64,000 nt of DNA from Pedobacter rhizosphaerae. Its GTDB lineage: Bacteria; Bacteroidota; Bacteroidia; Sphingobacteriales; Sphingobacteriaceae. Positions within the stretch are counted from its first letter, which is position 1. Every line of letters starts with the position of its first letter. Shown in pieces: positions 35,285 to 44,351 of this stretch. The notes beneath the pieces are model-generated. The model was not told where the DNA came from, ran no database searches, and saw only the letters and a list, made by a program, of their open reading frames with translations. The translations under genes and the position numbers were made by a program. The stretch covers positions 32,026 to 96,025 of the forward strand of contig NZ_FOGG01000002.1 in the NCBI RefSeq assembly GCF_900111155.1, in the 5' to 3' direction.

Positions 35285-36508
35285 ATGTTCAAACTCATTT
35301 TAAACACTTATAAAAACTCGTTTAGTGGACTAAGCAGGGAAACCTGGCTACTCAGTATTGTAATGATGTTTAACCGGTGCGGCAGTATGGCTGTGCCTTT
35401 TATGGGTTTGTACGTTACGCAAAGCCTGCATCATTCGGAAATGGAAGCGGGTTTAATTATTACCCTTTTTGGTGTAGGCTCTATTTTAGGTTCTGCAATG
35501 GGTGGCAAGTTAACGGATATGATTGGATTCAGACCGGTTCAGATCTTATCATCCATAATTGGAGGGCTATTATTTATTTTGTTTTCTACCATTACCCATT
35601 TCAATACACTTTGTGTCTTGTCTGTTGTAATCAGCTTTTTTTCTGAAGCTTTCAGACCAGCAAACTTCACTGCTGTGGCTCATTATGCCAAAGAAGGCAC
35701 TATAACGCGCTCCTATTCATTAAATAGGTTGGCAACCAATATCGGCTGGTCTGTTGGGATCAGTTTGGCTGGAATTATTGCATCTATCAATTATAAACTT
35801 TTATTTATTGTTGAAGGTGGTGTTAGCATTGTGGTTGGGCTATCTATTTTAGCTTTACTGCCCAAAGTAAAAGGCTTTATTAAACAAGCTAAGGAGAATA
35901 AAAGCAAGATGGTGATTATGAAGCCCTGGCAGGATGGCTTCTATGTAAAGTTTATCCTTTTAACCACATTTTTTATTACTTGTGCTTTCTTGATGTTCAG
36001 GGTGGTTCCTGTATTTTTTAAGGAGCAATGGCATATTGATGAGTTTGCAATTGGCATTATCATAGGCTTGAACGGAGCTATTATTGCTTTGTTCGAAATG
36101 ATTATGATTAATAAAATAGAGCAGAAAAGGCCACCTATGTTTTTCATTATTATTGGTGCCATCTTTTTCGCTGTTTCTTACCTGATACTCAGCGCACCGG
36201 TTATTCTCCACGTGGCTATGGCTGTGCTCACCATTGTTATATTTACCATTGGTGAAATGTTCGTACTTCCTTTTATTAACACAGTAGTGATTAGCAGAAG
36301 CAACGAACACAACAGGGGTTTATATGCCGCGGGCTATACTTTAAGCTGGTCATGCGCTCAGGTAATTGGCCCTTTTACAGGCTTTTTTATTGCCAAACAT
36401 TTTGGCTTTAACTGGCTGTGGTTTGGTTTGGCCTGTATTCTTTTGCTATGTGCCTACGGGTTTAGTTTACTGGGAAAATCGGGAACCAGTAACCAGTTGG
36501 ACAGCTAA
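35285..36508 (+). CDS. MFS transporter (MdtH-like drug exporter type)
   Basis: A 407-residue, about 12-helix inner-membrane exporter. MFS motif A is seen as GGKLTDMIGFRPV (about 79-91), and a conserved RPANFTAVAHYAKEG block follows helix 4. The substrate is unknown. The last eight codons (GTSNQLDS) are read out of the heptad array, so the natural C-terminus may have been replaced by repeat sequence. It is the first gene after the toxin-antitoxin pair and points away from it. Confidence 0.88.
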   Translation: MFKLILNTYKNSFSGLSRETWLLSIVMMFNRCGSMAVPFMGLYVTQSLHHSEMEAGLIITLFGVGSILGSAMGGKLTDMIGFRPVQILSSIIGGLLFILFSTITHFNTLCVLSVVISFFSEAFRPANFTAVAHYAKEGTITRSYSLNRLATNIGWSVGISLAGIIASINYKLLFIVEGGVSIVVGLSILALLPKVKGFIKQAKENKSKMVIMKPWQDGFYVKFILLTTFFITCAFLMFRVVPVFFKEQWHIDEFAIGIIIGLNGAIIALFEMIMINKIEQKRPPMFFIIIGAIFFAVSYLILSAPVILHVAMAVLTIVIFTIGEMFVLPFINTVVISRSNEHNRGLYAAGYTLSWSCAQVIGPFTGFFIAKHFGFNWLWFGLACILLLCAYGFSLLGKSGTSNQLDS

Positions 36509-36690
36509 CCTTATCACCAGTTTTCAGTTAGCAGTTTTCAGTTGGCAGTTTTCAGTTGGCAGTTAAACAGTTAACCAACTAACCAGTTAGACAGCTAACC
36601 ACCTCACCAATTTTCAGTTAGCAGTTTTCAGTTAAACATTTCAACAATTAAACAGTTCAACAACTCACCGCCTCCACAACTAACCAATCT
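36484..36690. repeat. degenerate 7-8-bp array (inverted copy of the CTGNNAA family), copy 2
   Basis: CAGTTAG, CAGTTTT, CAGTTGG, CAGTTTT, CAGTTGG, CAGTTAAA and CCACCTCA words are the reverse complement of the 33304-33571 vocabulary. The array starts inside the MFS reading frame and ends at the stop of the convergent GH43 gene. Confidence 0.88.
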
Positions 36691-37669
36691 ACCTCACCTT
36701 ATCTGCCTTCACCCCTTCATTGGTAATCTTTACCGGAAGAATATTCCCCTCAGCATCAAACTTCATTTCATCAATGCAGGTAACACGATGATTACCATCT
36801 GTTTCTGTTAGCGGGCGACGATGGTAAACAATATAATACTTTCCTTTTTTCTCATTGATGATAACGGAATGATGACCTGCACCGGTAGCAATAGCTGCAT
36901 CTTGTTTTAAGATTTTCCCTACTCTTTTGAAGGGGCCAAATGGCGAATCACTTACCGCATAGGCAACAGAATAATCAGGGCCAGTCCAGCCGCCCTCACT
37001 CCACATAAAATAATATTTACCATTTCTGATAAACATATAAGGGCCTTCTACGTAGTTATCAGGTGTAATTTCCTTGAAAATTGTTCCATCTTCAAAAGGT
37101 ACAAATCCGTTAAAATCAGCATTGAGTTTAGCGATGTTACAGTGCTTCCATCCACCATAAATTAAATAGTACTGTCCGTCTTTATCTTTAAATACAAATT
37201 GATCTATGGGTTGTGCTCCATTGTGAAACTTATCTACCAAGGGTTTGCCCAAGTGATCTTTATAGGGACCTTCAGGCTTATCTGCCACTGCCACGCCAAT
37301 ACCACCAATTTCATTATCATTCTGTATATCGTTGGCACCGAAGAAAAGGTAATATTTTTTATCTTTTTGCACAATAGCAGGTGCCCACATGGCTTTATTT
37401 GCCCATTTTATTGCAGCGGTGTCTACAATGTGAGGATGTTTTTTCCAGGTTACTAAATCGTTAGAAGAAAAAGCATCTAAAAATACTTGTTCTCTGTACT
37501 TAGCAGAATAGGTTGGGTATACCCAATACTTATTGTTAAAAATAGCCGCATCAGGATCGGCATACCAGCCCTGAAAGATGGGATTTCCCGATTGATTAAT
37601 CGTTTTAGTAGTTTGAGCAAAAGAAGAGAGCCCGGTTAGAATTAAAAGAGAAGAGAATAAATATTTCAT
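36689..37669 (-). CDS. GH43 family glycoside hydrolase
   Basis: A five-bladed-propeller enzyme for arabinosides, xylosides or galactans. The 326 residues include a signal peptide (cleavage near SSFAQ) and the inverting triad: D38 in YADPDA (base), D156 in GAQPIDQ (pKa modulator) and E208 in YVEGPY (acid). It lacks any extra carbohydrate-binding module. No SusC/D or other glycosidase adjoins it. The 3' end meets the heptad array. Confidence 0.92.
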   Translation of the reverse strand: MKYLFSSLLILTGLSSFAQTTKTINQSGNPIFQGWYADPDAAIFNNKYWVYPTYSAKYREQVFLDAFSSNDLVTWKKHPHIVDTAAIKWANKAMWAPAIVQKDKKYYLFFGANDIQNDNEIGGIGVAVADKPEGPYKDHLGKPLVDKFHNGAQPIDQFVFKDKDGQYYLIYGGWKHCNIAKLNADFNGFVPFEDGTIFKEITPDNYVEGPYMFIRNGKYYFMWSEGGWTGPDYSVAYAVSDSPFGPFKRVGKILKQDAAIATGAGHHSVIINEKKGKYYIVYHRRPLTETDGNHRVTCIDEMKFDAEGNILPVKITNEGVKADKVR

Positions 37670-37954
37670 GGGTCCAATTTAAAAAAAATTACGGGCTAAA
37701 AAAATAACGCTTTGGTTACAAGCTGCTGTTTCTGTGATGTTAACTGACTTGCACCTCTTTATTAATATGGCTAACAACGCAGGAGATTTAACTCTTAGAG
37801 TTTGGCGTTGAGGCCCTACCTCCTATTTAATGGATTAAATTACTACTCCAAGCTTGGAAAGATAGAATGTAATGATTATATTATAGATTAAATGCGTTTG
37901 AGCACGACAGATTCAGCTAAAATCAATAAACGCATTCGGCTTAGTCCACCTCCA

Positions 37955-37993
37955 CTCCACCTCAAGTCCACGTTTTAGCGCTAAAAGGTGGAG
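37955..37993. other. hairpin with an inner 14-nt palindrome in the gene-free region
   Basis: CTCCACC (37955-37961) pairs with GGTGGAG (37987-37993) and encloses the perfect palindrome TTTTAGCGCTAAAA (37973-37986). No T run follows. The surrounding 37670-38180 shows no open frame of note. Confidence 0.5.
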
Positions 37994-38180
37994 ATACCAT
38001 TCATTTGAGCTGCATTTATATTGTCTAATCCTCGGGTAGTATACGATTAAGCTATGGTTCATCCCCGAATAGCAAGTAAGGCTAGTAGTATAGACTACTA
38101 TGACGTGTATTCACTTAAGTACCTCTTTAACTTTTAGGAGGTTAAGTATTTTTTACGCTTGATTTGAGCTGTAACACCCT

Positions 38181-38857
38181 AAATGCTATTAAGTTAAGGA
38201 GGAAATTAAAATGTGTTGTCAATCCTGAGTTTGTGGAAGGGCAATACATTTTAATTTTGGATTTATCAAGAAGGTCTTCGACAAGCTACCATTGACGTAA
38301 TTTTATAACTATTTATTAATAAGGCACTTAAATCAATATGCATTCCCATCTTTTCTAGTTGTAGGGGCTCGATACAACCTAATATTTTTCTCTTTTCCTC
38401 GCCGCCTGAAGGGCTCGTACCTTTTTCTTGGCAAAAAGGTACCCAAACCGAGCCTTAGCGAGCTCATGAATGCCATTGAAAACAATGTGTACTAATGAAT
38501 AAAGCCAAGGCTTGCATCCTTTCTTGGCTAGGAACATCCGAATGCCATTAGCGGTAATAAGAGGCTTAGGCCTTTGCACTTTAGGCCAGCCCTCGCTGCT
38601 TATTCCCTTGAACAGTGGGGACCCCTTTGAAACTGCAAGCATTCGACTGTCCTATCCTGCGAAATGCTGCTAGGCCGGGGTCGTACTTGGCATTGATAGT
38701 GCTTTATTAACGGCAGTTAGCATGGTGCATAACCCTCGCCGGTCGTCATTCCCTCGTAGGAGGGAATCTTAAAGCAGGGTAAAAAATGTCGCTTATATTG
38801 ATTTGTATGAAATAAATTAACCCTCAGGACACAGCTTAGCTTTACTTAATAGCATTG
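38181..38857. mobile_element. element A, copy 3, enlarged by an internal insertion
   Basis: The left end AAATGCTATTAAGTTAAG and right end CTTTACTTAATAGCATTG match element A ends. Flanks TAACACCCT (38172-38180) and GAACACCCT (38858-38866) agree at 8 of 9 positions. The A-type core hairpin is at 38203-38258 (arms AAAATGTGTTG/CAATACATTTT). A-like sequence breaks off near 38295 and resumes near 38822; about 530 bp of other sequence, including an 88-codon minus-strand frame (38379-38642) and a hairpin ATTCCCTC/GAGGGAAT (38748-38767), lies between. Confidence 0.6.
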
Positions 38858-38932
38858 GAACACCCTGCAGTGGCAGTGTTAAGTGGCTAAGCAACCTCAA
38901 CTATGAAATACAGCCTAGAGTACAATAAACCC

Positions 38933-39000
38933 GACAGCGCCAAATAGCCCGGAGTGAAGCACCCCGTAACGAGGACTATAGGCAATGGCGGGACTACAGC
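38933..39000. other. GC-richer structured segment in the gene-free region
   Basis: CCCGACAGCGCC at the left and GGCAATGGCGGG at the right are partly complementary around AGCCCGGAGTG and CACCCCG. The composition is distinctly richer in GC than the surroundings. It looks like a remnant of a structured repeat; I cannot name it. Confidence 0.35.
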
Positions 39001-39036
39001 ACCGATAGAATACTTACATTCATTTTCAAAAAAATA

Positions 39037-39188
39037 AGGCTGTATCATATAAAGATCGATTGGTTATCTGGGCTCCCGGATGTGAAATCGGGAAAAGTTT
39101 GTCGAAGGAACTGATTAAGCATTATTAGCTCTTTTGGACAAGCTCAACGTGACAGATTTGAATCGAAATTTAATTTATGATACAGCCT
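39037..39188. repeat. inverted-repeat element B, copy 3 (152 bp, intact)
   Basis: Ends AAGGCTGTATCATA and TATGATACAGCCTC are inverted repeats. The middle carries CCCGGATGTGAAATCGGG and GTCGAAGG-type sequence. It ends 24 nt before the stop of the dipeptidase and shows what copy 1 (7743-8067) looks like without element A. Confidence 0.8.
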
Positions 39189-39211
39189 CCTATAAATTTT
39201 AACCGGGTAAC

Positions 39212-40582
39212 TTATTTACTCAGTTCGGCAAAATATTTATGGAATAAAGGCAATGTTTCAATTCCTTTATAGTAATTATAAATATCATACTTTTCGTTTG
39301 GAGAGTGCAAAGCATCGCTATCTAAGCCGAAACCAAAGAGTACCGATTTAATACCCAAAACCTCTTCAAATAAAGCCACGATTGGAATACTACCACCACC
39401 ACGAGTTGGAATTGCTTTTTTACCGAAACTATCTTCGATTGCTTTTTCTGCTGCTTTGTAAGCTGCACTATCAGTTGGGGTTACCACCGGCTCTCCTCCA
39501 TGATGAGGGGTTACCGTAACTTTAACATTTTTAGGGGCAATGCTTTCAAAATGCTTGGCAAAGATCTCAGAAATCTCTTCAGAACTTTGGTTAGGAACCA
39601 AACGCATAGAAATTTTAGCGTTTGCTTTGCTCGGAAGAACGGTTTTAGCTCCCTCTCCTATGTATCCGCTCCAGATTCCGTTTACTTCTAAAGTTGGGCG
39701 TGTACCTGTTCTTTCTAAAGTGCTGTAACCTTTTTCGCCCCATACTTCTTCAATATCAAGGTCTTTTTTATACTCTTCCTCATTATAAGGAGCAGCATTT
39801 AATGCTTTCTTTTCCTCATCAGTAAGCTCTACTACTTTATCATAAAATGCAGGAATTGTGATGTGATTGTTCTCATCATGCAAAGAAGCAATCATTTTAC
39901 AGAGGATAGTTGCCGGATTAGCAACTGCGCCACCATACACGCCAGAGTGTAAATCGCGGTTAGGGCCAACTACTTCAACTTCCATATAAGCCAAACCACG
40001 CAGTCCGGTTTCGATAGATGGGTTTTCCATACTGATCATAGAAGTATCGGAGATTAAAACGACATCTGCTTTTAAGCGTTCCTGATTATCTCTTACAAAG
40101 ATGCCCAGGTTAGCCGAACCTACTTCTTCCTCTCCCTCAATCATGAATTTAACGTTACAAGCCAGGGTATTGGTTTGCATCATCAATTCAAATGCCTTAA
40201 CATGCATATAAAACTGTCCTTTATCATCGCAGGCACCACGGGCATAAATTTTACCATCGCGCACAGTTGGCTCAAAAGGAGGGGTTTTCCAAAGTTCTAA
40301 AGGATCTGCCGGCTGAACGTCGTAATGGCCATAAACTAATACTGTAGGAAGTGCTGTATCTATAATTTTCTCTCCATAAACGATAGGATAACCTGCCGTT
40401 GGACATATTTCTACTTTATCGGCACCCGCATCTTTCAATTTTTGGGCTACATAGTCTGCCGTTTTAAGTACATCATCTTTGTATTTAGGATCGGCACTCA
40501 CCGATGGAAAGCGCAACAATTCGAACAACTCTTCTAAAAAGCGCTGTTTGTTCGCTTCTACGTAATTTTTTATTTCTTGCAT
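39212..40582 (-). CDS. M20 family dipeptidase
   Basis: A cytoplasmic di-zinc exopeptidase that hydrolyses dipeptides. The 456 residues carry the M20 blocks YGHYDVQPADP (Zn His and Asp), GACDDKGQFYMH (bridging Asp), EGEEEVGS (catalytic Glu pair), and a dimerisation lid (about 200-310) inserted before GGGSIPIVALFEEVLG and the final DALHSPNE His. No signal peptide. It belongs to the carnosinase/Xaa-methyl-His dipeptidase-like clade by its NGIWSGYIGEGAKTVLP block. Monocistronic. Confidence 0.93.
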   Translation of the reverse strand: MQEIKNYVEANKQRFLEELFELLRFPSVSADPKYKDDVLKTADYVAQKLKDAGADKVEICPTAGYPIVYGEKIIDTALPTVLVYGHYDVQPADPLELWKTPPFEPTVRDGKIYARGACDDKGQFYMHVKAFELMMQTNTLACNVKFMIEGEEEVGSANLGIFVRDNQERLKADVVLISDTSMISMENPSIETGLRGLAYMEVEVVGPNRDLHSGVYGGAVANPATILCKMIASLHDENNHITIPAFYDKVVELTDEEKKALNAAPYNEEEYKKDLDIEEVWGEKGYSTLERTGTRPTLEVNGIWSGYIGEGAKTVLPSKANAKISMRLVPNQSSEEISEIFAKHFESIAPKNVKVTVTPHHGGEPVVTPTDSAAYKAAEKAIEDSFGKKAIPTRGGGSIPIVALFEEVLGIKSVLFGFGLDSDALHSPNEKYDIYNYYKGIETLPLFHKYFAELSK

Positions 40583-40599
40583 AACAAAAGAATTTGGGC

Positions 40600-40607
40600 A
40601 AATATAG
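40600..40607 (-). promoter_or_regulatory. -7 promoter box for the dipeptidase
   Basis: TATATTTG matches TAnnTTTG on the minus strand, 17 nt upstream of the ATG. No convincing -33 TTTG. Confidence 0.5.
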
Positions 40608-40817
40608 GTTTTTGTTCAGGAGATTGAAGAAAACTGTGTTCAGTTACAGGTCATATGTCTCCTGTCTAACTTCTTTTATCTCCTGCCTAACATTTTTATC
40701 TGCTTTAAATCATAGAAAAATAAAAAAGCATAATCCGTCTGATAAAATCTACCTATTTTTTGTAACTTGCGGTTTTAAATAGACATCCTTAAACCCTGTT
40801 AGAAAGAGTATTAATAA

Positions 40818-41795
40818 ATGAAATTAAGCGCACTCGGCCTTAAATTGCTGCTGCTATTTTTTTGTTTTGGTTTTTCAGGGTTGGCCCAAACTCAGCCTCC
40901 TGGAAGAGTAAGTTGCCCTGAAGCGGCACAATACTACGCTAAAGACAGCATTAACATCGTAACTTTTGGTGCCAGCACGGTAGAAGGTGTTGGTGGGGTT
41001 GGTTTTCAAACCATGCTTCAAAATAACTTTCAGAATTGCTATACGGGCAAAATTGTAGATATTACTAACCATGGTATTGGCGGACAAACCACCAGGCAGG
41101 GTTTACTAAGAATTGATAATGCCATAGCTGGCAGAACAGGTTTTATTGTAATTGATATGGGGATTAATGATGCCATTTCAATTGTGATCAATAAGACCGG
41201 GAGTATTGCAGAAACTGAGGCCAATATGCGCCTGATGATTACCACCAGCTTAAACCAAAAACTAGTTCCTATACTTTGCACCTTACAATTTGTGGATGAC
41301 CGGAATATCCCTAGCTATGTGGCAGTAAACACTACAATTAGGGCGATTAACAGCATGTACAGAAAATTAGCAGCGGAATATAAAATTTATCTGGCTGATG
41401 TAAATGCGATTATGAGGCGGGATTTTTCTTTATATCAGGATCCATTCCATCCCAATGCCCGTGGATACAGGTTAATTAGCTATATTATATTTGATGCGAT
41501 TAATAAGGCCATTTTTGATAGGTTCCTGAAGTTTGTGGTATCGCAAAACTACCCTAATCCGGCGGGAAACCAAACTTTCATAGACCTTGTGCTTCCTGAG
41601 GCCGATAAGATTAATTTGCAGATTTACGACATTATGGGCAGATTGGTTAAAACTGTTGTTAACGAATACCTGAATACAGGTAAGCATACCTTGGAAATTA
41701 ATACAGGCACCTTTGTTCCAGGCATTTACTTTTTTAAGATCTCCTCTGATTCTGGTCAGTTTAATGGGGTTAAGAAGTTTATTGTTGCGCGGTAG
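40818..41795 (+). CDS. secreted SGNH/GDSL esterase with type IX sorting domain
   Basis: A 325-residue exported hydrolase. Signal peptide to about residue 23; SGNH blocks FGASTVEG (S53), GIGG, MGIND and DPFHPNARGY (D208, H211) give a full catalytic set for deacylation, probably of a polysaccharide. The last ~80 residues form a type A C-terminal sorting domain: QNYPNPAGNQTFIDLVLPE, then LQIYDIMGRLVKTVVNEY and GIYFFKISS...KFIV, directing export through the type IX system and surface anchoring. The stop runs directly into the heptad array at 41797. Confidence 0.92.
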   Translation: MKLSALGLKLLLLFFCFGFSGLAQTQPPGRVSCPEAAQYYAKDSINIVTFGASTVEGVGGVGFQTMLQNNFQNCYTGKIVDITNHGIGGQTTRQGLLRIDNAIAGRTGFIVIDMGINDAISIVINKTGSIAETEANMRLMITTSLNQKLVPILCTLQFVDDRNIPSYVAVNTTIRAINSMYRKLAAEYKIYLADVNAIMRRDFSLYQDPFHPNARGYRLISYIIFDAINKAIFDRFLKFVVSQNYPNPAGNQTFIDLVLPEADKINLQIYDIMGRLVKTVVNEYLNTGKHTLEINTGTFVPGIYFFKISSDSGQFNGVKKFIVAR

Positions 41796-41796
41796 A

Positions 41797-41872
41797 GGGA
41801 GTGCAAAGTTGAAAGTCGAAAGTTCAGAATTGAAAGTTTTAAGTTGAAAGTGCAAAGTTTAAAGTCTAAACA
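41797..41872. repeat. degenerate 7-bp array (GAAAGTN words)
   Basis: GAAAGTC, GAAAGTT, CAGAATT, GAAAGTT, TTAAGTT, GAAAGTG, CAAAGTT and TAAAGTC follow in exact 7-bp steps between the SGNH gene and pcrA. Confidence 0.85.
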
Positions 41873-41970
41873 TTTATTTCCTCTAAACATTCCACTCGCT
41901 ATTTCTCCACAAATTCAAATAAAAAGCATTTGATTTATTATTTTTGAGCCTCAAAAAGATAGGAGCCGAT

Positions 41971-44271
41971 TTGGATTACTTAGAAGGATTAAACCCACAA
42001 CAGAGAGCAGCAGTAGAGAACACAAAAGGACCCGTAATGATTGTTGCAGGTGCCGGATCGGGCAAAACCCGTGTAATTACTTTTCGTGTAGCCCACCTGA
42101 TTCAAACGGGTACCGACCCATTTAACATTCTGGTTTTAACCTTTACCAATAAAGCCAGTAAGGATATGCGTGAACGGATTAGCAAGGTTGTTGGTTCGGA
42201 AGCAAAGAATATTTGGATGGGTACCTTCCACTCCGTTTTTGCCAAAATCTTACGTGTAGAAGCTGAAAAGATCGGTTATCCTAGTAATTTTACTATTTAC
42301 GATACTGATGATAGTAAAAGTGTAATCCGTGCCATTTTGAAAGAGATGCAGCTGGATGATAAATTATATGCCGCTAACTTCGTGTTTAACAGAATTTCAT
42401 CTGCCAAAAACAACCTTATTTCCTGGGGAGAATACCAGGCAAATGATCAGATTCAATCGGAAGATATTCAAAATAAACGCCCGTTATTAGGGCAGATTTA
42501 CGAAACCTATGCTAAACGCTGCTTTAGAGCAGGGGCAATGGATTTCGATGATTTACTATTCAAAACCAATATTTTATTAAAAGAACATCCGGATGTTTTA
42601 AATAAATACCAGCAGAAATTCAGGTATTTAATGGTGGATGAGTATCAGGATACTAACTTTTCACAGTATACCATTGTGAAAAAACTGGCAGCAGCCTACC
42701 AGAATATCTGTGTGGTGGGTGATGATGCACAGAGTATCTATGCTTTCCGTGGGGCGAATATCCAGAACATTTTGAACTTCGAACGCGATTATCCTGATTT
42801 AAAAGTATATAAGTTAGAGCAAAATTACCGCTCTACCCAAAATATCGTAGATGCAGCCAGTAGCATCATTGCCAATAATAAAAATCAGCTGGAAAAAAAT
42901 GTTTTCTCAGACAATGAGCCTGGTGAAAGGATTAAAGTTTCAAGAGCTTTTACTGATAATGAGGAAGGTAAGCTAGTTGCCGAAGCCATTATTCAGGAGC
43001 GAAGCACAAAGGGACATCAATATCATGATTTTGCCATTCTGTACCGTACAAATGCCCAAAGCAGGGCCATGGAGGAAGGTTTACGTAAGTTAAATATCCC
43101 TTACAAAATTTATGGTGGCCAATCTTTCTATCAAAGGAAAGAGATTAAAGATTTAATTGCCTACTTCCGTTTAACCTTTAATCCGAAGGATGAAGAGGCA
43201 ATTAAGCGTGTAATTAATTATCCGAAGCGCGGTATTGGAGATACGTCCATCGATAAAATTATTGTTGCCGCAGATCAGCATGGCAAAACCATGTGGGATG
43301 TGATTTCAAACGCTCATATGTTTGTTGATGGCCGCCTAGCCAATCAGTTGAATGAGTTTGCACTGATGGTTCAGAGTTTTCAGGCAGAAGCCAAAAAGCT
43401 TGATGCTTATGATACCGCCCTCTTTATTGCCCAACATGCCGGAATTTTAAAGGAACTTTATTCGGATGACAGTGTTGAAGGACGCAGTCGCTACGAAAAC
43501 ATACAGGAGTTATTAAACGGTATTAAAGAATTCGCTGAACGTGAAGACATTGAGGAAAAAGGCCTTGATATTTTTATGCAAGATGTGGCGCTATTAACCA
43601 ATGATGATAAAGATGGTGACAAAAATAAGGATACTGTTTCTTTAATGACCATTCACTCGGCTAAAGGTTTAGAGTTCAAAAATGTATTTATTGTAGGTTT
43701 AGAAGAAAACCTTTTCCCTTCACAATTATCAGTAAATTCCAGATCAGAATTGGAGGAAGAGCGTCGCTTATTTTATGTGGCCATTACCCGCGCGGAAGTA
43801 AAGTTAACCTTAACTTATGCCACTTCCCGCTATCGTTGGGGAACTTTAACCAATTGTGAACCTAGCCGTTTTATTAATGAAATTAGCGCTAAGTTCTTAG
43901 AGTTAGATGTTAAACCTGCTAAAAGCAATTCGCTTGAAGGCAATTTCGATGACGAACGCAAAACATGGAGTTCGCAACCACGAGATTTCTTCAGTAAACC
44001 TAAACCTGCAGGCGGCACTACCTCTGCCCCCGCTGCCCGACCAAAAACAACCTCTCTACTGGCGAAAGCACACGTTCCTACACCGGGTTTTGCACCGTCA
44101 CAACCACACGAATTCCAAAATGGAATGGAAGTAGAACATGAGAAATTTGGTTTTGGTAAAATTGTAAGTTTAGAGGGTACCATGCCTGATGTGAAAGCAA
44201 CCGTATTTTTTCAGGGACTAGGTAATAAGCAGTTGTTGTTGAAATTCGCTAAGCTGATGATTGTTAGGTAA
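41971..44271 (+). CDS. pcrA: UvrD/PcrA-type superfamily 1 DNA helicase
   Basis: A 3'-5' helicase for replication and repair. Walker A AGAGSGKT is at 26-33, Walker B LMVDEYQDTN, motif III GDDAQSIYAFRGA, motif IV QNYRST, motif V TIHSAKGLEF and motif VI VAITRAE; the C-terminus has the PcrA-type basic tail with a Tudor-like end (VEHEKFGFGKIVSLEG). There is no ATG near the N-terminus. TTG at 41971 is preceded by AGGAG at 41961-41965, good spacing, and gives DYLEGLNPQQRAAV as in homologues; a TTG at 41944 is the alternative. 766 residues. Confidence 0.95.
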   Translation: MDYLEGLNPQQRAAVENTKGPVMIVAGAGSGKTRVITFRVAHLIQTGTDPFNILVLTFTNKASKDMRERISKVVGSEAKNIWMGTFHSVFAKILRVEAEKIGYPSNFTIYDTDDSKSVIRAILKEMQLDDKLYAANFVFNRISSAKNNLISWGEYQANDQIQSEDIQNKRPLLGQIYETYAKRCFRAGAMDFDDLLFKTNILLKEHPDVLNKYQQKFRYLMVDEYQDTNFSQYTIVKKLAAAYQNICVVGDDAQSIYAFRGANIQNILNFERDYPDLKVYKLEQNYRSTQNIVDAASSIIANNKNQLEKNVFSDNEPGERIKVSRAFTDNEEGKLVAEAIIQERSTKGHQYHDFAILYRTNAQSRAMEEGLRKLNIPYKIYGGQSFYQRKEIKDLIAYFRLTFNPKDEEAIKRVINYPKRGIGDTSIDKIIVAADQHGKTMWDVISNAHMFVDGRLANQLNEFALMVQSFQAEAKKLDAYDTALFIAQHAGILKELYSDDSVEGRSRYENIQELLNGIKEFAEREDIEEKGLDIFMQDVALLTNDDKDGDKNKDTVSLMTIHSAKGLEFKNVFIVGLEENLFPSQLSVNSRSELEEERRLFYVAITRAEVKLTLTYATSRYRWGTLTNCEPSRFINEISAKFLELDVKPAKSNSLEGNFDDERKTWSSQPRDFFSKPKPAGGTTSAPAARPKTTSLLAKAHVPTPGFAPSQPHEFQNGMEVEHEKFGFGKIVSLEGTMPDVKATVFFQGLGNKQLLLKFAKLMIVR

Positions 44272-44281
44272 TTACCCTTTT

Positions 44282-44335
44282 AGTCATGAGCCTAATATTA
44301 GTCCTGAGTAGTAAGTCTTTAGTCCTGAGTCTAAA
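44282..44335. repeat. degenerate 7-bp array (AGTCNTN words)
   Basis: AGTCCTG, AGTAGTA, AGTCTTT, AGTCCTG and AGTCTAA in 7-bp steps just after pcrA. Related words appear at 48346-48380. Confidence 0.7.
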
Positions 44336-44351
44336 ACGCCAAACCTAAATC

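Noticed and set aside
38379..38642. 87-residue minus-strand frame (LFAKKKVRALQAARKREKY end)
   Set aside because: Lies within the inserted segment of element A copy 3; similar sequence (CGCCGGAAGGGCTCC) is non-coding at 12943-12960. No start signal. Kept as part of the element.
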